In this document: piece by piece, positions 56,614 through 64,000 of the stretch | Layout: each line of letters opens with the position of its first letter | Numbering within the stretch: position 1 is the stretch's first letter | Source of the DNA: Zymoseptoria tritici IPO323 | Lineage: Eukaryota; Ascomycota; Dothideomycetes; Mycosphaerellales; Mycosphaerellaceae | Assembly (NCBI RefSeq): GCF_000219625.1 | Contig: NC_018213.1 | Span: 1,978,055 to 2,042,054 of the forward strand | Reading direction: 5' to 3' | DNA: 64,000 bases | Position numbers and translations under genes: made by a program | The notes under the pieces: generated by a model | What the model was told of the DNA's origin: nothing | Database searches by the model: none | The model's input: only the letters and a program-made list of their open reading frames with translations

Positions 56614-59600
56614 GCAAACCCTCGAGAGCTTTAAATAGCCTACTCCCGCCGCCCCGGTATCGACGACGACTTACTAACCTTTTCCTATACGCCTTCTAAA
56701 TACGTATTTGTACTCCTTACTTCCTATTTCCCTATTTGCGATACTAAGCTACATATCGCTATTACGATATCTTCTAATAACACTCCTACTACCGGCCCGG
56801 ACGGACCCTCCCGTCGTAGCTATCTTAATACTCCCTCGGAGATTCTCTATAACACCCTAAGTACCGGCGGGGCTTCCGGAACTAATAGCCCTATCTAGGT
56901 ACCTTCTAATACTCGCGCCTTCCGCGATAGTAATAGGATTCTAGTAGCTCGCTTTGCGACTAATTCGACTAAAGGGTCGACTAATAAGGCTCTCCCTTAA
57001 GCCGAAGGGATTACTACTATAGCGACCTATAGTATAGTTCCCGCTCCCTAGCCTACTAACATAAACATAGTAGATCTTATTACTGCCCTTACCGCGGCTA
57101 CTTATAATAATAGAGCCCCTACTTACCGTAGTCGCGTACCCTTCCCTAGAGAGCCTAGTACTCTATCCTTCGAAAGTAAGGATACCTCGACTTTCTTCTA
57201 GACTATAGCCGACTTCTTCGATTCGTACTTTAAAGGATTACGTACTCCTAATAGGGAAAGGATCCGACTTACTATTCGACACTCGGTGCCGGATATTCGA
57301 GCTTAGCTCGAGAGTCTTTTAGGCTTCGACAGCAAAAACTATAAAGCTTTTAAGGAAGAGGCTCTTTCCTACTATCGGTACTATAATAGCTAGGTATATA
57401 AGTATAGCCTTCCTTTCCTCGAAGAGCTATACGTAAAGGAAAGAGTCTAGGATGTCTCCGGATAGAAGGATAACCTACGTTAGTACGTTATAACGTTTAG
57501 AGTAGTCTCGAAAAGGATACCTCTTAAATAGTATAACGAAGTCGCTCGATACTACCTCTTCCTTAAAGGCTTGCCCTCCGAGGTAGGGTAGGAAATTATA
57601 AATAAGCTCGAAGTAGACGTCTCGAACCTAGCCTCCTATACTTAGCTTCCTCTATTATATAATGCGACACTTAAGTACGTTATAAGCCGCATAGCTTACT
57701 AGGAGTTGTACGGCAAGGGTAGGAGCTAGGTTACTAGCTAGCTTATTAACTAGACTAAGAAGAAGTATCCGAAGCTAGATACATCGAATAATAGAGTCTA
57801 GTTATTACGCGTACTAAAAGAGAAGCTGCCGGACATAGAGGACCTATCTAAAAAGCTTTCTAAGATAACTATTACTAAGATTAAGCGTACAAGAGCTAAG
57901 AGAAGTGTATATATAGCTATTAATCTACCTAGAGACTTTCCGAAGTCTTATATAGCTACGCTATATACTAATAATACCCCTAATTCTCCCGAGTACTACT
58001 TATATAATATCGCTAGACCTAGACTAGTACCCTATTAGTCGTCTAGCAGCTCGAACCCCTTCTACTAGGAAGCCTCTAAGTATATATACTTTTATTACTT
58101 TAAACCTAGTTATAGTATTTAGGAATGTAAGTATATAAACTACCTCCTAAGTGCGGGATAGATACACCGCGATAGTAAAAAGAAGTAGTATATCGGACGA
58201 GAAGGTAATGTTAATAAACGAAAGGTGTAGTTTAGGAACTAGCCGGATTAGCCTAAGCTCCGGATAATAGCTCCCGCTATCGAGAAAGTATAGGGAAGGG
58301 CTATTACTTAGCCTACCAATGCGAATCTCGAAGATGCTAAGAAATACTAGCTAGCTTATAAACTACCTATAGCTGCCTTTGCTCCTCGGACACATATACT
58401 AAGTATACCTCTTAACCCGGCACTTGTTCCTAGCCCTATTCTACCGACCTTAAAATCTATACCCTCGTTACTAGCTTAACTTAGTTACCTAGGCTAAGGC
58501 TTAGGTCCCCCTATAGGACCCGTACTAGCGACGAACATAAATAGAAACTAATACAATATCGTCGCTAGAAGTACGGTTCCTAATAATCTAGTATACATTA
58601 ATAAGCGAGACCCTCGTGCCCCCTATATAAATTAGATCCGTACTAACTCTCTATCTACGAACGCTACGACTAGGCTAACGAGTACGACTAAGGGAAAGGA
58701 GCTAGCCGCTAAGCCGAGTAATAATACTAGTCGTATTGTAAAGCTAAAGAAGATAGTATCTATTAAGATCGATGCCTATAAGATCCCTAATACGGAAGAG
58801 TATATAAAGGTAGTCGAAGAAGGCTCGTAGTCGACATAGGGTACTCTTACTAGTAATAGTATATTTAATACCGGTAACTAGCCGTAGTCCGCGAACGATA
58901 GCTAGACCTAGGACCCTACTAGAAATATAGATATAGATCCTACCCCTCCTTCTTAGGGCTTCGTTAACCCCCCGCTACTAAAGAAAAAGAAGAACTAGAA
59001 GCCTACTACGACTAGAAAGGGTACGTAGAGAAGGGACATTTACCTTCGAGAGCGGCTTAATATAGAAAAAGTGCTACTTAATAGGATACTAGCGTAGCTG
59101 TCTAATATCCCTATTAGGGAGCTTCTCGCTACCTTACCTACTATAGCTAGGGGACTTCTTAAGCGCTATGCTCGGAACTAAGAAGACTTCGTAATAGCTA
59201 CTAAGGAAGCCGGGCTATCGATTATCATTAAGGAGGACAACATTACTACTACTATAGTATACTAGTACGATATAGACGAGCCGCTTCGTTCTTACGGGGT
59301 GCGAGTCGAGTTTAAACTTAGTAGTGCTACCGCTAAGCATATCCTGCCCTCTAGATTTTATATACGTAATAGGTTCGTAGAAGAGATAGAAGACGATAAC
59401 CCTACTTTCCTCGGTCCTATAGTTAAGGAGCTATATATTACGATGCCCCCGAGACTAATATAGGACCTATACGAAGACCCTAAGGACGCGAGGTTGTCCT
59501 TTAACGACCGAGACTATATTATTATACCCTCGCCCGTTATAGAATATATTATCGGTCTAAAACGATATAGGGAGCGTCGTACTATAATTAACGAGGGATC

Positions 59601-62600
59601 TAAAGGGAATATTATAAGCTAGTCTACGGTAAAGCGAGCGGGTGTTAGTATACGCACTTACCGGCTAATATAGATAAATACGGTTAGTAGCTATACGGAT
59701 TTCTTAGGTATTATAGAGCGGGTACTAATCGAGGTTATAGGAGTTCTTACCTACTCGTCGTTTCTTGTTATATAGACTACACCTTTCCTTCTCGGCCGAC
59801 TATAGACTAGATAGGTACAGCTTAGATCTATAAACTACGACGACGGGTCCCTCGAGTATATAATCGCGACACCGGATAGAACAACGATTACCTTTACTAG
59901 AGTTAAGGGATACGGAGACAGGTACGGTCCGACCGAGGCATTTTATACGACTAAGCCCGAGGAGTCGGGAAACGAGTAGGCTACCGACACCCCGGTAACG
60001 CGGTAGTATTATTTAACTATCCGGAGGATTACTTATAGTCGTCCGGAACGAGACTACTAGTCAAAGTCGACCCGAAACCTTTCCTAGACCTTAGGTCTAG
60101 TAAGTATTTCCTTAGCACCTAGGATAAAGTAAGGACTTAGGAGGAGTTCCGGGCTATTACCTCGACAAAATATACTATTAATCCCTCGGATATAGTCTAG
60201 GAAACTACCTTATAAGCTTAAGTAGCGTCGCTACTTATTAAGTAGGCGGATATTCTCTAGTTAGATTACCTCTAGCGTAAAGCGGAATAGGAGGTAGGAT
60301 CCGCTCCGAATACGTATACTATATATAAACGTAAGGCGGACAAGATTAGACCCGTTAATAGTAGTATTTACGATACCGGTAGTAAGCCCCCTAATAGTAC
60401 TTTTAACTAGCGGCAGAGATGTCTTAAAAATAAGGCTAAACTTATACTAAGTACGTACCCCTAGGATAATAAGTACCTTATCCCTAAGTTTTCCGACATC
60501 GAGAAGGGTTCGAGACTTACCCCTAAACGTATAACTAGCTTTAAGACTACGATCGAACTAAAGCCGAAAGAACTCGAGCTTTTTTATACCTATCTCTTCC
60601 GACGAGAGAAGTCTCTTACTTAGGATTTCTTACATATCGGTCGCCTTAACGAGGATGTTTCCCTACTAGTAGAGATCCGTACGATTCCGTATAAGGCCTA
60701 GTAGTATAAGAACTTCCTTATCCCCGTAGCCCTCGAGAAGGTAGTAATATAGATAGTTAGTAAGCGAGCCCGTAATAGAGTAATCGAGCTATCCTATAGT
60801 ATATACCGGAACCCCTAGTTTATCGTACAAAAGAAGCTAGATAACCTAAAGCTACTAAAAGCTAAGGACCCTATACCGGAAGGGGAGCGTATCTAAGAAA
60901 AGAAGGAGGAGAAGAAGTACCGACTTATTAACTTAGCTATAGAAGTAAACCGTATTACGCTAAGGGATGCTAACATACTACCGGACGTAGACTCCTTTTC
61001 CGTAGACTTCGTAGGGTGTACTACTACCTCGCTTATAGACCTCTTCTCTAGATACGACTAAATACCCCTAGCCGAGTACTATCGGGACCTTACCTCCTTT
61101 TATATACCGCTAGGGCTATTTAGGTATATAGGGATTCCTATAGGTAGAACGAATTCGGTCGCTTAGTTCTAAAGGATTATAACTACTATCCTTTAGGAGC
61201 ATATAAATTACTAAGCTCGCCCCTTTCTAGACGATATTAGAGTTAAAGGTCTACGTACTACGTACGATAACGAGGAAACCGAGCCTGCTATCCGACGTTA
61301 GGTTGCTAAATATGTTACGAACCTTGACATAGTCCTTACTAACATTAAGAGAGTAGGACTTACTATATTAGCTCTTAAGTCGCGATAGTTCTCGATAGGG
61401 GTACTAATTGTCGGGTACGTTTGTAATATATATAGCCGTTACCCTAATAAAGTACGAGTCGTTAAGATTACCGAGTAGCCTACTCTAGATAACCCTAAGG
61501 AGGTTCGAGTATTCCTAGGCGTAGTCGTATACTTCCGCATCTAGATTAAGAAGTATATATAGGTGTTAGCTCCGCTATACAATCTACTAAAGCCTAATAT
61601 GTGCTAGTATTAGACCGCCGAGCATAACGCATCGATAGAGAAATTAAAGAAGGCTCTCGTTACTATACCGGCGCTTAAGACTATAGACTACGCTTCGGGA
61701 GGACAGATTATCCTTACTATTAATGCATCCGGGGATAGGTTCGGAGTAGTCCTTATATAACGAGATGTCGATAACTATAAGATAAGATACCTATCTCGGT
61801 ATAAAAGTAGCATCTAGAAGCCGAACGAGCGAAAGTTCGATATTAGGAAACTTAAGTATCTTAGTGTTTTAAAGGCATTAAAAAAGCTAAAGTACTATCT
61901 CTACGGTGTTTACTTCCTACTTAAGCTAGATGCGAATACTCTAGTCTATTAGTTAAACCGACTACCGACCGACTTACCTAACGTAGTAATAATAAGGTAG
62001 CTTTTATAGATACGACTATTTAATTTCGATATAAAGTATATTCCCGGCCGACTATATAGTACTATAGATGCGCTGTCTCGACGACCGCGTACTTAGTCCG
62101 ATAATATCGACGAGGAGCATAAGTAGGACTACGAAGAAATAATTAATAGTACGCTATATATAGTATACGCGAATCGTATCGAGGCCGAAGAGATTACCCC
62201 TACTCTAGAAGAGGAACTTGTTCGGAACAGTATTAACGGCCTCCTCTCGGACTTCTACCGCGATATAATATACTACCTCCTAACCCTTCGACGACTAGTA
62301 GGAGTAAATAGGAGCAGCTAGCATACCTTTAAGAAACGGGCATCTCGCTACCTAGTTAGGGAGCGCTACTTATAGTATTAGAAAAGAATTAATAAGCCGC
62401 TATATAGGGTTATCGATAAGGAGTCGGAGTAGAAGTCGATTATCCGTACCCTCTATAGGGACCCTACCTCCGGCTATAGAAGGCGTAAAGGGACCTATAT
62501 AAAGATCGCTTGTCGGTATTACTAGTAGGGACTATATAAGTAGGTCCGAGATTTCGTCGGAAAGTACCCCGAGTATCTTCTTCGATCGTCCGGACTAGCG

Positions 62601-63752
62601 AGTATATCGGAATTGCACCTAAGATATAATAGCTATATTAGCGAGTCGTAGTATATAGACGTCGTTTATATCGATAGCTCCGGAAGCATTATTATAGCTA
62701 GGGAGTCTCTCTCTAGATAGCTAGAAGGAATAATCGTAAACAAGGGGTAGAATTAAGGTATAAGCTTAAAGTAGGTCGCGAAGTTTCTTTTTAAGGACGT
62801 CTTCTTACGTACGGGAGCCTATAACCGGATCGTCTTTAATAGAGGGCCTAAGAACTACGGCGATATACCTAAACTACTAGCTTAAATAGATATAAACCTT
62901 AGTCGTATGTCCGCCTACTACCCTAAAGCGAACGGTCTAGTCGAGCGTAGATATCCTAACATCCTAGACGTCCTCTTAAAGTATACGTAGGGTAAGCTAA
63001 AGGGCTAGAGATCCTTTTTCTACATAGTACTATAGGTAGACCGTACTACTATTCGTAGGTCTACGGGATGTACGCCGGCAAGTCTTTTCTATATATTTAA
63101 TGTCGTCCTACCTATTAAGCTACGGTACGACACTTAGAAAACGATTAACTAGAAGACGGTTCGTACGACCGAAGACTTACTAGCTACTCGAGTAAGGTAG
63201 ATCTTCTACTCTAAGAAGGATATTAAAGAAGTTACCGCCCTATAGCGTAGGCTACGAGATGCCTAGAAGGAGTACTAGGATATAAACTATAATATCGATA
63301 ATAAGCCGCTTAAGAAGGGGCAGCTCGTACTATTAAAAAGAGGCGAGCGAAAGTCTACCTACGAGAAGCTATCCTTTCGATAGAAGGGGCCCTACCGAGT
63401 AACAAGTATAAGCCTAGACACCGGTACCTATAAGATTATAGAGCTAGACGAGGCAGAGCTCTAAGGTATATAGTCTAGGGACATACTTCGGGTAGTCCCT
63501 ATAGACTACCTCGAGCATATTAATAAGCTCGAAAAGCTAATACGCGGGGACTTAAACCCTAAATAGCTTATAAGTATTAAGAGTAAGGATAAAGAGCCGG
63601 CATTACCTTAGGGCGACGACCCTGCCGCTAAATAGTATAGAGAACCGGCTCCCGGACCTCCGAATATCGTATAGGGGGTAAGGGAATCCTCGCTGTCCCC
63701 GGAAGAACGATTATAGTACCTAAGAATCTAAGTGCGGCTATAATTCGCATTA

Positions 63753-63777
63753 AAATATTTCCTAGACTAATAGTCTA
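63753..63777. repeat. Palindromic motif, copy after gypsy 3 integrase
   Basis: The same TTTCCTAGACTAATAGTCTA + GCAAA sequence as at 56589. A diverged version (TTTCTAGACCGGTAGTCTAG) follows at 63816. Confidence 0.7.
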
Positions 63778-64000
63778 GCAAATATAGCGACGTATGCTCT
63801 TAGCTTACTATAGTTGTTTTCTAGACCGGTAGTCTAGTAAAGGCTCCGCTCGCTCTCTTAGGCAAACATTATTATTACCTAAAGAGACATATACATTTCT
63901 TTATATTAAAGGGGGCTCTTTTCGCCTATAACAAGACTCCCCCGGCACGACCTTATCTCCGTCCTCGCCGCCGCTATCTATCTAATAGACCGACACCGCT
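63778..64000. other. Window end, repeat-derived non-coding sequence
   Basis: No coding sequence is recognised. The palindromic motif's second copy lies at 63816-63840. Confidence 0.4.

Larger units (their letters stand above)
56589..63777 (+). mobile_element. Third Ty3/gypsy element, gag to integrase, RIP-degraded
   Basis: Plus-strand gag runs 56750-58900 with STFFWTIADFFDSYF-like reading (57185) and a zinc knuckle near 58085-58130 (FKPSYSIWEC). Pol follows: reverse transcriptase about 60560-61300 (FLDDIRVKGLRTTYDNEE at 61220), RNase H about 61600-62100, and integrase 62240-63480 with HHCC-type region, core, LVERRYPNILDVLLKY (62935) and a C-terminal basic domain ending near 63540. Nearly every Trp/Gln position is TAG/TAA. 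The coding part is bounded by the same palindromic motif (TTTCCTAGACTAATAGTCTAGCAAA class) at 56589 and 63753. LTRs were not resolved. Confidence 0.75.

Noticed and set aside
28871..64000. Starship-type giant element or host gene island
   Set aside because: No tyrosine-recombinase captain, intact cargo gene or terminal repeats spanning the block were found. The content is nested retroelements and transposase remnants.

Overview
The window is nuclear DNA of a filamentous ascomycete (Pezizomycotina). A Dothideomycete such as a member of Mycosphaerellales is my guess from overall style; no species can be named. The evidence is short 47-82 nt introns with GT..CTAAY/CTGAC..AG signals, fungal-type genes (Vma12, Avo2, CHL1, an HDEL-tailed UGGT, a mitochondrial COQ1), and a large block of repeats degraded by repeat-induced point mutation (RIP).

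Two compartments meet at about 28.7-28.9 kb. The left 28.7 kb is gene-rich: PRE2 proteasome subunit beta5 (-, cut by the window edge), a Csk1/Cak1-like kinase (+), the 23 kDa complex I subunit (+), a 14-exon ABCC transporter (+), a truncated UstYa/DUF3328-like membrane protein (+), a secreted tandem-repeat precursor with Kex2 sites (+), an Avo2-like ankyrin protein (-), COQ1 (-), Vma12 (+), the CHL1 helicase (+), UGGT (+), a small secreted IgE-binding-like protein (+), and a tandem trio of small cysteine-rich secreted proteins (-), the last of which is a pseudogene beside the repeats.

The standout is at 11.2-13.4 kb. A 213-residue secreted precursor carries ten copies of a Tyr-x-Asn-Tyr core (DYLNYAE and variants), nine of them followed by Lys-Arg. 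It lies next to an ORF that looks like the N-terminal half of a UstYa-family protein. This is the architecture of fungal dikaritin-type RiPPs (ustiloxin, phomopsin, asperipin), with a core I do not recognise. The UstYa ORF lacks its catalytic C-terminal half, so the locus may be decaying, or its enzymes may lie elsewhere.

The right 35 kb is a nested graveyard of transposable elements. CpA and TpG are scarce, TpA is abundant, and Trp/Gln codons have become TAG/TAA. Recognisable pieces are: a hAT transposase C-terminus (-); a complete chromodomain Ty3/gypsy element (30289-38749) with 302-bp LTRs, a 5-bp target duplication and an extra antisense ORF; a large ORF with a possible 2OG-Fe(II) dioxygenase signature (-); a second gypsy element (+) cut by a non-LTR (LINE) element (-), which itself contains a truncated LINE copy (+) flanked by a 14-bp target duplication; a gypsy integrase remnant (-); and a long third gypsy element (+) running nearly to the window end. 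No intact host gene is visible right of about 28.7 kb. Coordinates of degraded elements are approximate.
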